Shown here: piece after piece, positions 45,673-55,392 of the stretch | Position numbering within the stretch: the stretch's first letter is position 1 | Layout of the letters: the number at the start of each line of letters is the position of its first letter | Assembly: GCF_036250755.1 (NCBI RefSeq) | Contig: NZ_CP109583.1 | Span: 2,666,001 to 2,730,000, forward strand | From: Streptomyces uncialis | Lineage (GTDB): Bacteria > Actinomycetota > Actinomycetes > Streptomycetales > Streptomycetaceae | Reading direction: 5' to 3' | Length of the DNA: 64,000 bases | Position numbers and translations under genes: made by a program | The notes under the pieces: generated by a model | Databases searched by the model: none | Seen by the model: only the letters and a program-made list of their open reading frames with translations | What the model was told of the DNA's origin: nothing

Positions 45673-46154
45673 CCGGCGAGTCAGGCCCCCAGGAGCGGCG
45701 TAGCGGCGCCGAACTGACCGCGCTGCACGCGGCGCTGGCCGCCGAGCACGCGGCGGTGTACGGCTACGGCGTCGTCGGCGGCAAGGTCGGGGACGGCGGG
45801 GACCCGCAGGTGCGGGCCGCGTACGACGCGCACCGGGCCCGCCGTGACGAGCTGGCGCGCGCGGTGCGCGACCTGGGCGGCACCCCGCGGCCCGCCGCGG
45901 CGGCGTACGCGCTGCCGTTCCCGGTCGCGGACCGGGCGGGGGCGCGGCGGCTCGCGGCGCATCTGGAGGACCGGGTCGCCGGGGTGTACGCGGATCTGGT
46001 GCGGGCGTCCGAGGGGGCGCGGCGGCGGTCGGCGGCGGGCGCGCTGCGTGAGGCGGCGGTCCGGGCGGCGGGCTGGCGGGGCGGCAGCGTAGCCTTCCCT
46101 GGGCTCGCGGAGCGGGCCGCGGGACCGGACGGGTCCGCGGTGCCCCGGGCGTAG
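45669..46154 (+). CDS. Ferritin-like domain protein (DUF4439 type)
   Basis: A 161-residue all-helical protein resembling the DUF4439 ferritin-like family: it begins with ELTALHAALAAEHAAVYGYGVVGG, the usual Glu/His-bearing first helix, followed by AHRARRDELARAV and two more helices. A four-helix bundle with possible metal site is expected. No signal peptide is seen. GTG 45669 overlaps the lipoprotein stop, so the two are co-translated. Confidence 0.75.
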   Translation: MTGESGPQERRSGAELTALHAALAAEHAAVYGYGVVGGKVGDGGDPQVRAAYDAHRARRDELARAVRDLGGTPRPAAAAYALPFPVADRAGARRLAAHLEDRVAGVYADLVRASEGARRRSAAGALREAAVRAAGWRGGSVAFPGLAERAAGPDGSAVPRA

Positions 46155-46277
46155 GCACTGACGTACATCCGCCGGACGGACGGCGGTGTGCGGACAGGGC
46201 GCGGGGACCTCGTACGGTCGCGGTCCCCGTCGGGCGGCGTGTGCCGTCGCGGCAGTCAGGAAGGACACCCCCCACGC

Positions 46278-47222
46278 ATGGTTTTCGAAGCGCCGGAGCG
46301 CCTGGTCCGGGCGCTCGCCGAGGCACGCGTCCTCGCGCACGGCGGCTCTCCCCCGGCCGGCGACGCGGCTGACGGCGCGGTGGACGACGAGTGGCTGGAC
46401 GCGTTGCCCGGCCTGTTCGCCGACGCCGTGGCGCGGGCCGGGCTGAGCGTCGAGCGGGTCCGGGTGCCCGGCGGGCGGAGCAGTCTGGTGGCGCTGGTGC
46501 GTGACGCGGACGGGACGCCCGCCGCGCTGAAGCTGGCGCCGCCCGGGGCGGGGCCGGAGCGGGAGCGGGCGGCGCTGGAGCACTGGGCGGGGGTCGGGGC
46601 GGTACGGACGCTGGCCGGACCGGTGCCGCCGGGCGCGATGCTGCTGGAGCGGCTGAGCCCCGATGTGCCGGTGCGGTCGCTGCCGGAGGCCAAGTCGATG
46701 CTGGAGGCCGTCGGGGTGCTGCGGCGGCTGTGGGTCGCGCCGCCCGTGGGGCACGGTTTCGAGACGGTGGCCGGGCTGACCGGGCGGCAGGCCGCGCAGA
46801 TGCGGGCGGGCGCGGACGCGCAGTCGGCGGATCTGGTGGACGCGGCGCTGGCGGCCCGGGAGGAGCTGCTCGCGGGCCCGCCCGGCGACGAGGTGCTGCT
46901 GCACGGGACGTTCCGGCAGAGCAAGGTGCTGGCCGGTGAGCGGACGCCCTGGCTGGCGGTCGGGCCCGATCCGCTGGTCGGGGAGGGCGCGTTCGACCTG
47001 GCGCGGCTGGTCCGGGACCGGGTGGAGGACCTGGTGGCGGCCCCGTCCGGGGCGGGTGTCGCACGGCGCCGGGTGCGCAGGCTCGCGGAGGCGCTGGAGC
47101 TGGACGCGGAGCGGGTACGGGGCTGGGCGCTGTTCCGGGCGGTGGAGTCCGGGGTGCGGGCGCACCGGGCGGGGCGGACGGCGGACGCGGAGCTGACGCT
47201 GGAGTTCGCGACCTGGCTGTAG
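46278..47222 (+). CDS. Aminoglycoside phosphotransferase-fold protein lacking catalytic residues
   Basis: A 314-residue protein with the fold pattern of APH(6)/hydroxyurea-type kinases: an N-lobe (SSLVALVRDADGTPAALKLAPPG, ERERAALEHW) and a C-lobe. The kinase loop that reads HGDxHxxNVL in active enzymes is HGTFRQSKVL here (H209, T211 for Asp, K216 for Asn), and the metal-binding aspartate after the next strand is glycine (LAVGPDP, G229). It therefore looks like a pseudokinase. ATG 46278 has AGGAAGGA about 12 bases upstream. It is a monocistronic plus-strand gene convergent with proS. Confidence 0.72.
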   Translation: MVFEAPERLVRALAEARVLAHGGSPPAGDAADGAVDDEWLDALPGLFADAVARAGLSVERVRVPGGRSSLVALVRDADGTPAALKLAPPGAGPERERAALEHWAGVGAVRTLAGPVPPGAMLLERLSPDVPVRSLPEAKSMLEAVGVLRRLWVAPPVGHGFETVAGLTGRQAAQMRAGADAQSADLVDAALAAREELLAGPPGDEVLLHGTFRQSKVLAGERTPWLAVGPDPLVGEGAFDLARLVRDRVEDLVAAPSGAGVARRRVRRLAEALELDAERVRGWALFRAVESGVRAHRAGRTADAELTLEFATWL

Positions 47223-47254
47223 GGGTCCTGGCCCGTTCGGGAACCGGATACGGG

Positions 47255-47292
47255 GGTGCCCCGGAGGGGATGCGGGATTCCTCCGGGGCACC
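47255..47292. terminator. Bidirectional terminator before proS end
   Basis: GGTGCCCCGGAGG (47255-47267) and its exact complement at 47280-47292 form a 13-bp stem between two convergent genes. Confidence 0.8.
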
Positions 47293-47309
47293 GCCGTGTC
47301 CGGCGTGGG

Positions 47310-49010
47310 TCAGGAGCGGGCGGTGAGGCGCGCCACCGCTTCGGCGACGGGCAGTTCCTCGCGCTCGCCGGTGCGGCGGTCCTTCAGCTCCACGACGCCT
47401 TCGGCGGTGCGGCGGCCCGCGACGAGGATCGTGGGCACCCCGATCAGCTCGGCGTCGGTGAACTTGACGCCCGGGGAGACCCCGGCGCGGTCGTCGACGA
47501 TGACACGGACACCGGCGTCGGCCAGCTGCTGGGACACGTCGAGCGCCAGCTCGGTCTGGGCGGCCTTGCCCGCGGCGACCACATGGACATCGGCGGGCGC
47601 GATCTCACGCGGCCAGCACAGCCCCTGGTCGTCGGCGGTCTGCTCGGCGAGCGCGGCGACCGCGCGGGACACCCCGATGCCGTAGGAGCCCATCGTCACG
47701 CGGACGGGCTTGCCCTGCTGGCCGAGGACGTCGAGCTGGAACGTGTCGGCGTACTTGCGGCCGAGCTGGAAGATGTGGCCGATCTCGATCGCGCGGTCGA
47801 GCCTCAGTCCCGTACCGCACTTCGGGCAGGGGTCGCCCGCCTCGACGACGACCACGTCGAGGTGGTCGTCGACGGTGAAGTCACGGCCGGCGACGACGTT
47901 GCGGGCGTGGGTGCCGGGCTTGTTGGCGCCGGTGATCCAGGCGGTGCCGGGGGCGATCCGGGGGTCGGCGATGTAGCGGACCTTCTCCAGGCCCTGCGGG
48001 CCGACGTAGCCGCGGACGAGGTCGGGGCGGCCCTCGAAGTCCTCGGCGGTGACGAGCTCGACCACGGCCGGGGCGAGGTGCTCACCGAGCTTGCCGAGGT
48101 CGACCTCGCGGTCGCCGGGCACCCCGACGGCGACGATCTCGCCGTCGACCTTCACCAGGAGGTTCTTCAGGGTGGCGGAGGCCGGGACGTCCAGGAACTC
48201 GGCCAGGGTCTCGATGGTCGGGGTGTCGGGGGTGTCGAGCTCCTCGACGGGTCCGTGCGCGGCGCCGCCGACGGGGGTCAGCGGGAAGGTGACGGCCTCG
48301 GTGTTCGCGGCGTAGTCGCAGGCGGGACAGTCCACGAAGGTGTCCTCACCGGCGGCGGCGGGCGCCAGGAACTCCTCGGACGCGGACCCTCCCATGGCAC
48401 CGGAGACGGCCGAGACGATCCGGTAGTCGAGGCCGAGGCGCCGGAAGATGTTCTGGTACGCCTCGCGGTGCAGCCGGTAGGACTCGGCGAGGCCCTCGTC
48501 GGTGGTGTCGAAGGAGTACGAGTCCTTCATCTGGAACTCGCGCCCGCGCAGCACACCGGACCGGGGGCGGGCCTCGTCGCGGTACTTGGTCTGGATCTGG
48601 TAGAGCATGACCGGGAGGTCCTTGTAGGACGAGGCCTGGTCCTTCACCACGAGGGTGAAGATCTCCTCGTGGGTGGGGCCGAGCAGGTACTCGCCGCCCT
48701 TGCGGTCCTTGAGGCGGAACAGCAGGTCGCCGTACTCCTCCCAGCGCCCGGACGCCTCGTAGGGCTCCTTGGGCAGCAGGGCGGGGAGCAGGACCTCCTG
48801 GGCGCCGATGGCGTCCATCTCCTCGCGGACCACGCGGGAGACGTTGTCGAGGACCTTCTTGCCGAGCGGCAGCCAGCTCCAGATGCCGGCCGCGTTGCGG
48901 CGGACGTACCCGGCGCGGACCAGGAGCTTGTGGCTGAGCGTCTCGGCGTCCGCCGGGTCGTCGCGCAGTGTCTTGATCATCAGCTTGGACATGCGCTGGA
49001 CCTGGGCCAT
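47310..49010 (-). CDS. proS: Proline--tRNA ligase
   Basis: ProRS charges tRNA-Pro with proline. The 566-residue protein is the bacterial class II form with class II motifs ([39 protein letters not shown]-like [26 protein letters not shown]), an inserted editing (INS/YbaK-like) domain at about 225-390 and the C-terminal anticodon-binding domain ([24 protein letters not shown]). Its length is normal. ATG 49010 has AGGAG six bases upstream. Confidence 0.96.
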   Translation of the reverse strand: MAQVQRMSKLMIKTLRDDPADAETLSHKLLVRAGYVRRNAAGIWSWLPLGKKVLDNVSRVVREEMDAIGAQEVLLPALLPKEPYEASGRWEEYGDLLFRLKDRKGGEYLLGPTHEEIFTLVVKDQASSYKDLPVMLYQIQTKYRDEARPRSGVLRGREFQMKDSYSFDTTDEGLAESYRLHREAYQNIFRRLGLDYRIVSAVSGAMGGSASEEFLAPAAAGEDTFVDCPACDYAANTEAVTFPLTPVGGAAHGPVEELDTPDTPTIETLAEFLDVPASATLKNLLVKVDGEIVAVGVPGDREVDLGKLGEHLAPAVVELVTAEDFEGRPDLVRGYVGPQGLEKVRYIADPRIAPGTAWITGANKPGTHARNVVAGRDFTVDDHLDVVVVEAGDPCPKCGTGLRLDRAIEIGHIFQLGRKYADTFQLDVLGQQGKPVRVTMGSYGIGVSRAVAALAEQTADDQGLCWPREIAPADVHVVAAGKAAQTELALDVSQQLADAGVRVIVDDRAGVSPGVKFTDAELIGVPTILVAGRRTAEGVVELKDRRTGEREELPVAEAVARLTARS

Positions 49011-49117
49011 GGTGAACTCCTGCTCGGAAAGGGTGATGGCAGGAGGTTAGCCGGGCCCGTGGGGCCCGCGGAAATCGGTTCTTCCGCCGGTGGTCCCTCC
49101 GGGGGCGGGTCCGCGGC

Positions 49118-49711
49118 TCAGCGGACGGGCGGTCCGGGCTCCTCACGGCGGTGCAGCGGCAGGTCCGCGCCCATCACGGCGTACGGCTTGGGGGCGCTCG
49201 GGAAGTGCACCCGGCGGGCCAGGTCCTGGTAGCCGAGCGCGCGGTACAGGGCGCGGGCGGGGCTCTCGACATCGATGGCGGAGAGGATCGAGCGGGGCTG
49301 CGTCACGGCGTCGGTGACGGTGGTGATGAGCGAGCGGCCGACGCCCTGGTTCTGGTAGCGGGTGTGCACATGCAGCTCGGTGATCACGAAGGAGTCGTCG
49401 AGCCAGTGGTCGTGTCCCGCGCGCCGCAGATACGGCTGGACGACGGTGGACCACCAGTGGAGACGGTCGTTGGGCATGCCGTAGACGAAGCCGACGAGCC
49501 GTCCGTCGGTGAGGGTCGCGCCGAGCGCGCGGGCGCCGGGGTATCCCATGTGCCGCAGGACGATCTGGCGGCGTACGCCGATCTCGTCCTGGCTGAGCCC
49601 GAACGCCTCGGCCTGGACCGCCAGCGCCTCGTCCACCCGGGCCGCGAGATCGAGGGGTCCGATCGTGACGTCGTGGGGCGTACGCGAGCCGAATCCGGGG
49701 AATCGCAGCAT
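49118..49711 (-). CDS. GNAT family N-acetyltransferase
   Basis: A 197-residue acetyltransferase. The acetyl-CoA binding motif is YQNQGVGRSLI, preceded by the beta strand FVITELHVHTRY and followed by AIDVESPARALYRALGYQDLARRVHFP, a complete GNAT core. The substrate is unknown. ATG 49711 was chosen because the conserved part begins soon after it; the RBS is poor and a small GC hairpin overlaps it. It lies 107 bp past the proS start on the same strand. Confidence 0.85.
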   Translation of the reverse strand: MLRFPGFGSRTPHDVTIGPLDLAARVDEALAVQAEAFGLSQDEIGVRRQIVLRHMGYPGARALGATLTDGRLVGFVYGMPNDRLHWWSTVVQPYLRRAGHDHWLDDSFVITELHVHTRYQNQGVGRSLITTVTDAVTQPRSILSAIDVESPARALYRALGYQDLARRVHFPSAPKPYAVMGADLPLHRREEPGPPVR

Positions 49712-49851
49712 GCGGGGAGAGTACCCCGCGTGCCTGGTGGGGGCACGGGGCGGCGGGGGTGGTGGCCGGGGGCGGCCGGTTCGCGCCGGTGGGGCGCGGC
49801 GGCGGGCACGGGCGGGCGCCGACGGTGGTGCGTCGGGGCGGGACCGGGCAG

Positions 49852-49899
49852 GACGGGGTGGGTGCGGGCGGGACCGACGGGGTGGGTGCGGGCGGGGCC
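49852..49899. repeat. 24-bp tandem repeat between two GNAT genes
   Basis: Two adjacent copies (49852-49875, 49876-49899) of GACGGGGTGGGTGCGGGCGG plus GACC or GGCC, differing at one base. The surrounding 49712-49944 is G-rich low-complexity sequence with no supported gene. Confidence 0.65.
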
Positions 49900-49944
49900 G
49901 GGCGGACGGTTCGGACCAGGACACCGCGGGGTCGGGCGGACCGG

Positions 49945-50793
49945 TCAGAACAGGACACTCATAAAGGCCCCGACCTCCTGGAAACCGACCTTGCGGTACG
50001 TGGCGCGGGCCGCGGTGTTGTAGTCGTTGACGTACAGGCTGGCGACGGGCGCGATGTCGGCGAGCGCGTAGCGCAGGACCGCCGCCATGCCGGGGGCGGC
50101 GTAGCCGCGGCCCCGGTACTCGGGGGCGACCCAGACGCCCTGGATCTGGCACGCCTGGGTGGTCGCGGCGCCGATCTCGGCCTTGAAGAGGACCTTGCCG
50201 TGCCGGTCGAGACGGGCGAAGGAGCGGCCGGAGCCGACGAGTTCCGCGACCCGTGCCTGGTAGAGCAGCCCGCCGTCCCCGGCGAGCGGGGAGACCCCGA
50301 CCTCCTCGGTGAACATGGCCACGCACGCGGGCATGATCGTCTCCATCTCGTCCTTGCGGACGCGCCGGACGTACGGGTCGGGGGCGACCGTGTCGGAGAG
50401 GCGGTCGGTGACCATCAGGGGCTGGTGTTCGCGGACCTCGCGGGCGGGGCCCCAGTTCGGTTCGAGCAGGCGCCACAGCAGGGCGGTGGACTCGGCGGGG
50501 CCGACGATGGAGGAGCAGCGGCGGCCCGCGCGGCGGGCGCGGTCCGCGAAGCCGCGGATGGCCCGGGGGGTGGCGCAGAGGGGGACGAGGTTGGCGCCCG
50601 CGTAGCAGAGGGACGCCAGCATGCCGTCCTCGTACCAGCCCCACATCTCGCCGCCGAGGCGCCAGGGGTCCAGGCCGGCGACCTGGACCCGGGAGGTCAC
50701 GAAGGCGTTCGCCACGGGGTCGCGGTGCAGGACCGCGAGGGCCGCGGGTAGGTCGCTCGGTTCGAGGACCCTGGTGGTGGTCTGGGTCAACAC
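49945..50793 (-). CDS. GNAT family N-acetyltransferase with N-terminal DUF4081-like domain
   Basis: A 282-residue two-domain protein. The N-terminal half (about 1-130; LEPSDLPAALAVLHRDPVANAFV, LVPLCATPRAIRGFADRAR) matches the actinobacterial DUF4081-GNAT arrangement, and the C-terminal half has a GNAT core with VWVAPEYRGRGYAAPGMAAVL and YVNDYNTAARATYRKVGFQ. The substrate is unknown. GTG 50793 is the first start; TTG 50790 is also possible. It is downstream of ispG on the same strand but separated by 560 bp of repeats. Confidence 0.85.
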   Translation of the reverse strand: MLTQTTTRVLEPSDLPAALAVLHRDPVANAFVTSRVQVAGLDPWRLGGEMWGWYEDGMLASLCYAGANLVPLCATPRAIRGFADRARRAGRRCSSIVGPAESTALLWRLLEPNWGPAREVREHQPLMVTDRLSDTVAPDPYVRRVRKDEMETIMPACVAMFTEEVGVSPLAGDGGLLYQARVAELVGSGRSFARLDRHGKVLFKAEIGAATTQACQIQGVWVAPEYRGRGYAAPGMAAVLRYALADIAPVASLYVNDYNTAARATYRKVGFQEVGAFMSVLF

Positions 50794-51353
50794 GGGTGCG
50801 GGGCCTCACCGGGTGGGCTGCTGGTCCCCGCACTGTACCTGCCGGTGGGGGTGGGTGCCCGCCCGCCGGGGGCTCGGGCTTCGCCCTTCGGCCCCCGGGG
50901 CGGGCGGGGTTCCTCGCGCGGTGGCGCGGGCCTGTGCGGGGCGCCTTCGCTTGCGCCCCGGGGTACTCGGTGGTGGGCGCACCTTTTCCGTGCGGGTCGC
51001 CCTTCGCTTGCGCCCCCGGGTACTCGGTGGTGAGCGCACCTTTTCCGTGCGGGGCGTCCGTGGGGTGCGCAGTTCCCCGCGCCCCTTTGGGGGCGCCTCC
51101 TGGCGTTGTCCGCCGGGTGCGGGGCGCCCTTTGCTTGCGCCCCCGGGTACGCGGGGGTGGGCGCACCCTTTTCCGTGCAGGGCGTTCGTGGGTGCGCAGT
51201 TCCCCGCGCCCCTTTGGGGGCGCCTCCTGGCGTTGTCCGCCGGGTGCGGGGGGCCCTTTGCTTGCGGTGCTGGGTACGCGGGGGTGGGCGCACCTTTTGC
51301 CGTGCGGGCGTTCGGGGGTGCGCAGTTCCCCGCGCCCCTGTTCTTTTTGGGGG
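50794..51353. repeat. Intergenic repeat block after ispG
   Basis: No gene is supported in these 560 bp. Three copies of the dispersed element (core GGTGCGCAGTTCCCCGCGCC) lie at 51064-51086, 51191-51213 and 51317-51339, spaced 127 and 126 bp, so a unit of about 127 bp is tandemly arranged. A second motif (CTTTGCTTGCGC or CTTCGCTTGCGC followed by GCGCACCTTTTCCGTGC) recurs near 50945, 51002, 51120 and 51250. On the ispG strand each full core reads CCCC-AAA-GGGG then GCGC-GGGGAACT-GCGC, two consecutive stem-loops. The copy next to the ispG stop probably serves as its terminator. Confidence 0.75.
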
Positions 51354-52511
51354 TCAGCCGGCTACGGAGATCTGGGGTTCGCCGGAGGGGACGCCGTCCT
51401 TCTCCATCTGTTCGGCGATCTTCATGGCCTCGTCGATCAGGGTCTCCACGATCTTCGACTCGGGGACGGTCTTGATGACCTCGCCCTTCACGAAGATCTG
51501 GCCCTTGCCGTTGCCGGAGGCGACGCCCAGGTCCGCCTCGCGGGCCTCGCCGGGACCGTTCACGACGCAGCCCATGACCGCGACGCGCAGCGGGACCTCC
51601 ATACCCTCCAGGCCGGCCGTGACCTCTTCCGCCAGCTTGTAGACGTCCACCTGGGCGCGGCCGCAGGACGGGCACGAGACGATCTCCAGGCGGCGCTGGC
51701 GCAGGTTCAGCGATTCCAGGATCTGGATGCCGACCTTGATCTCCTCCACCGGCGGGGCGGAGAGGGAGACGCGGATCGTGTCGCCGATGCCCTCGGCGAG
51801 CAGCGCGCCGAACGCGACGGCGGACTTGATGGTGCCCTGGAACGCGGGGCCCGCCTCCGTGACGCCGAGGTGGAGGGGGTAGTCGCTCTGGGCGGCGAGC
51901 TGGCGGTAGGCGTTGACCATCACGACGGGGTCGTTGTGCTTGACCGAGATCTTGATGTCCTGGAAGCCGTGCTCCTCGAAGAGGGACGCCTCCCAGAGCG
52001 CCGACTCGACCAGGGCCTCCGGTGTCGCCTTGCCGTACTTCTGGAGCAGTCGGCGGTCCAGCGAGCCGGCGTTCACGCCGATCCGGATCGGGGTGCCCGC
52101 CGCGCCCGCCGCCTTCGCGATCTCGCGGACCTTGTCGTCGAACTGCTTGATGTTCCCCGGGTTCACCCGTACCGCCGCGCAGCCCGCGTCGATCGCGGCG
52201 AAGACGTACTTCGGCTGGAAATGGATGTCGGCGATCACCGGGATCTGGGACTTGCGTGCGATCACCGACAACGCGTCCGCGTCGTCCTGCGTCGGGCACG
52301 CCACCCGGACGATCTGGCAGCCCGACGCCGTCAGCTCCGCGATCTGCTGAAGCGTCGCACCGATGTCCGACGTACGTGTCGTCGTCATCGACTGCACCGA
52401 GACCTGGGCGTCGCCGCCCACCGCCACGGATCCGACCTGGATCTGCCGGCTTTTCCGGCGCTCGGCGAGCTTGGTCGGAACGGACGGCATGCCGAGCGAA
52501 ATCGCAGTCAT
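51354..52511 (-). CDS. ispG: 4-hydroxy-3-methylbut-2-en-1-yl diphosphate synthase (flavodoxin)
   Basis: IspG (GcpE) makes HMBDP from MEcPP in the MEP isoprenoid pathway, using a [4Fe-4S] cluster. The 385-residue protein has the TIM-barrel part ([24 protein letters not shown]) and the cluster ligands C280 and C283 (SCPSCGR), C315 ([10 protein letters not shown]) and E322. Its length is normal. ATG 52511 is the conserved start; the RBS is weak. It lies downstream of rseP and dxr; dxr is the earlier enzyme of the same pathway. Confidence 0.96.
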   Translation of the reverse strand: MTAISLGMPSVPTKLAERRKSRQIQVGSVAVGGDAQVSVQSMTTTRTSDIGATLQQIAELTASGCQIVRVACPTQDDADALSVIARKSQIPVIADIHFQPKYVFAAIDAGCAAVRVNPGNIKQFDDKVREIAKAAGAAGTPIRIGVNAGSLDRRLLQKYGKATPEALVESALWEASLFEEHGFQDIKISVKHNDPVVMVNAYRQLAAQSDYPLHLGVTEAGPAFQGTIKSAVAFGALLAEGIGDTIRVSLSAPPVEEIKVGIQILESLNLRQRRLEIVSCPSCGRAQVDVYKLAEEVTAGLEGMEVPLRVAVMGCVVNGPGEAREADLGVASGNGKGQIFVKGEVIKTVPESKIVETLIDEAMKIAEQMEKDGVPSGEPQISVAG

Positions 52512-52629
52512 CTGCTGTGCAACCCCAAGGAGTGGATCGAGGTCCCGTCATCAGCGGGCTCCGACCCCCGAGATTACGGCACCGACACGCCGTGGAGCAC
52601 ATCGCGCCACACGGTCCGCCACATGAGTG

Positions 52630-52660
52630 GGCGGCCGGACAGGCGTGCTGTCCGGCCGCC
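52630..52660 (-). terminator. Terminator after rseP
   Basis: GGCGGCCGGACAG (52630-52642) and CTGTCCGGCCGCC (52648-52660) form a perfect 13-bp stem with a 5-base loop, 15 bases past the rseP stop. Confidence 0.8.
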
Positions 52661-52675
52661 GCGCTCCCTGGTGGG

Positions 52676-53977
52676 TCAGGAGATTCTGACGGGGTTCACG
52701 AGGTCCGCCACCAGGACAAGAAGGGTGAAGCAGACGAATACCCCGGCGACGACATAGGCGACGGGCATCAGCTTCGCCACGTCGAACGGCCCCGGGTCGG
52801 GACGCTTGAAGAGCCGGGCCGTCCTGCGTCGCACCGACTCCCACAGGGCGCCCGCGATGTGTCCGCCGTCGAGCGGGAGCAGCGGGAGCATGTTGAACAG
52901 GAACAGCGAGAGGTTGAAGCCCGCGACGAGGAACAGCATCATCGCGACCTGGTTCTCCGGCGGGATGTCCAGGTTGAGGACCTCGCCGCCGACCCGGGCG
53001 GCGCCGACGACCCCTATCGGGGAGTCGGCCTCGCGGGGGCCGTCGCCGAAGGCGGCGTCCCAGAGGGCGGGGACCTTGGTGGGCAGGGCGATCAGCGACT
53101 CGACGCCGTTCTGCATCATGTCGCCCATCCGGTCCACGGACTGGCCGAACGACTGTTCCACGATCCCGGAGGCCGGGGTGAAGCCGAGGAATCCGGCGGT
53201 GACGTACTCGCCCTTGACGTATCCGCCCTCGCCGTCGGTCTTGCCGACCTGGTTCCTGATCAGGGTGGCCTGGAGGTCCTGGCGCTGTCCGTCCCGCTCG
53301 ACGGTGATGGTGGCGGGGCCGATGGTGTCGCGGATGCGCGACTGGAGGGCCGACCAGTCCTGGACCTCCTGGCCGTTGAACGCGACGATCTTGTCGCGCT
53401 TCTGGAGTCCGGCCTGCTTGGCGGGGGCGGCCTGGTCGCCCTGGGCGCACTTGGTGCGGTTCTCGCTCTGCTGGATGACGCAGTCGGAGACCGCGCCGAC
53501 CGTGGTGGTCTGCTGCTCGATGCCGAAGGTCATCAGCACACCGAGGAAGATCGCCACGGCGAGGATCAGGTTCATGAACGGTCCGGCGAACATGACGATG
53601 ACGCGCTTCCACGGCTTGCGCGTGTAGAAGAGCCGCTTCTCGTCGCCGGGCTCCAGCTCCTCGTACGCGGCGGAGCGGGCGTCCTCGATCATGCCGCGCC
53701 ACGGGGAGGTGGAGCGGGCCTCGATCCGGCCGTCGGTGCCGGGCGGGAACATCCCGATCATGCGGATGTAGCCGCCGAGCGGGATGGCCTTGATGCCGTA
53801 CTCGGTCTCGCCCTTCTTGCGGGACCAGATCGTGGGCCCGAAGCCGACCATGTACTGCGGGACCCGGATGCCGAAGAGCTTGGCGGTGGACAGATGCCCG
53901 AGCTCGTGCCAGGCGATGGAGATCAGCAGGCCGATCGCGAAGACCACTATCCCGAGGATGGTCATCAGGAGTGTCAT
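52676..53977 (-). CDS. rseP: Site-2 intramembrane zinc metalloprotease RseP family
   Basis: A 433-residue site-2 protease that cuts transmembrane proteins such as anti-sigma factors within the membrane. The zinc motif is H24-E-L-G-H28 (IAWHELGH), a PDZ domain spans about 190-270 ([20 protein letters not shown]), and the second active-site motif is [12 protein letters not shown] near residue 375. Four membrane helices are evident. ATG 53977 overlaps the dxr stop by four bases (ATGA). The sensor it serves is not visible here. Confidence 0.93.
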   Translation of the reverse strand: MTLLMTILGIVVFAIGLLISIAWHELGHLSTAKLFGIRVPQYMVGFGPTIWSRKKGETEYGIKAIPLGGYIRMIGMFPPGTDGRIEARSTSPWRGMIEDARSAAYEELEPGDEKRLFYTRKPWKRVIVMFAGPFMNLILAVAIFLGVLMTFGIEQQTTTVGAVSDCVIQQSENRTKCAQGDQAAPAKQAGLQKRDKIVAFNGQEVQDWSALQSRIRDTIGPATITVERDGQRQDLQATLIRNQVGKTDGEGGYVKGEYVTAGFLGFTPASGIVEQSFGQSVDRMGDMMQNGVESLIALPTKVPALWDAAFGDGPREADSPIGVVGAARVGGEVLNLDIPPENQVAMMLFLVAGFNLSLFLFNMLPLLPLDGGHIAGALWESVRRRTARLFKRPDPGPFDVAKLMPVAYVVAGVFVCFTLLVLVADLVNPVRIS

Positions 53978-55251
53978 GCACGCGCCTCCGCGGTCGTCTT
54001 CGCTGTCCTGGTCGCCCGGGCTGTCAGTTCACGGGCCCGGGCGCGGGCCCAGGTCTCCGCTTCGAGGACGTCCGCGACGGTCAGGGAAGTTCCCGTACCG
54101 GGGGTGCCGTGCTCGGCGACGACCTCGGTGACGGTCTCCATGATCCCGTTGAACGGCAGCCCGCCGTTCAGGAACGCGTCCACGCACTCCTCGTTGGCCG
54201 CATTGAACACCGCCGGAGCGGTTCCCGCGAGCCCGCCCACGTGCCGGGCCAGCCCCACGGACGGGAACGCCTCGGTGTCCAGCGGGAAGAACTCCCAGGT
54301 GGACGCCTGGCTCCAGTCGAACGCGGGGGCCGCGTCCGGTACCCGTTCGGGCCAGCCGAGGCCGATCGCGATGGGGCCGCCCATGTCCGGCGGGGTGGCC
54401 TGGGCCAGGGTGGAGCCGTCCGTGAACTCGACCATGGAGTGGACGTACGACTGGGGGTGGACGACGACCTCGATACGGTCGAAGGGGATGTCGTAGAGGA
54501 GATGCGCCTCGATGACCTCCAGGCCCTTGTTCACCAGGGTCGCGGAGTTGACGCTGATCACCGGGCCCATCGCCCAGGTGGGGTGGGCGAGGGCGTCGGC
54601 GGGGGTGACGTCGGCGAGCTCCGCCTTGGTCCGGCCGCGGAACGGCCCGCCGGACGCGGTGACGACCAGCTTGCGGACATCGGCGCGGGTCCCGGCGGCG
54701 AGCGCCTGGAAGAGGGCCGCGTGCTCGGAGTCCACGGGGATGATCTGGCCCGGCTTCGCCAGCGCCCGCACCAGGGGTCCGCCGGCGATCAGCGACTCCT
54801 TGTTGGCGAGCGCGAGGGTGCGGCCCGCCTCCAGCGCGGCGAGGGTCGGGGCCAGCCCGATGGAGCCGGTGATGCCGTTGAGCACGGTGTGGCAGGGGGA
54901 GGCGGCCAGCTCGGCGGCGGCGCCGGGTCCGGCCAGGATCTCCGGGAGCCGCCCGCCGGGCCCGTACCGGGCGGCCAGCGCGTCCCGCAGCCGCGGGACG
55001 GTGTCCTCACGGGCGACCGCGACAGTGCCGACACCCAGCCGGTGGGCCTGCTCGGCCAGGAGGTCCGTACGGCCGCCCGCGGCGGACAGCGCGGTGACCC
55101 GGAAGCGGTCGGGGTTGCGCAGGACGAGGTCGATGGCCTGGGTGCCGATCGATCCCGTGGAGCCGAGGATGACGATGTCCCGGGGACCGCCGCTCCCGAC
55201 GGGGTCGAAGAGACGGTGCGGGTCGGCGAGGGGGGCTGGGCTGTCGCTCAT
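53974..55251 (-). CDS. dxr: 1-deoxy-D-xylulose-5-phosphate reductoisomerase
   Basis: DXR makes MEP from DXP with NADPH, the second step of the MEP pathway. The 425-residue protein has the NADPH loop [11 protein letters not shown], the active-site region [13 protein letters not shown], the flexible loop and the C-terminal domain with [15 protein letters not shown] 55251 has a G-rich run directly upstream; the alternative starts further up lack conservation. It is coupled to rseP and 141 bp downstream of the acyl-CoA dehydrogenase gene. Confidence 0.95.
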   Translation of the reverse strand: MSDSPAPLADPHRLFDPVGSGGPRDIVILGSTGSIGTQAIDLVLRNPDRFRVTALSAAGGRTDLLAEQAHRLGVGTVAVAREDTVPRLRDALAARYGPGGRLPEILAGPGAAAELAASPCHTVLNGITGSIGLAPTLAALEAGRTLALANKESLIAGGPLVRALAKPGQIIPVDSEHAALFQALAAGTRADVRKLVVTASGGPFRGRTKAELADVTPADALAHPTWAMGPVISVNSATLVNKGLEVIEAHLLYDIPFDRIEVVVHPQSYVHSMVEFTDGSTLAQATPPDMGGPIAIGLGWPERVPDAAPAFDWSQASTWEFFPLDTEAFPSVGLARHVGGLAGTAPAVFNAANEECVDAFLNGGLPFNGIMETVTEVVAEHGTPGTGTSLTVADVLEAETWARARARELTARATRTAKTTAEARA

Positions 55252-55392
55252 CCCCCCATTGTCACCGCACCGGGACCCCGGGCGGCAGGGGCGGGGTGCC
55301 CGGCGGGGCACGGACGCCTCCCCGCCCGCGGGGGCGCGCGGGGCGTACGCCTGTCCCGCACGCCCCCTGGGAGCGCCCCGGGGCGTACGGGG

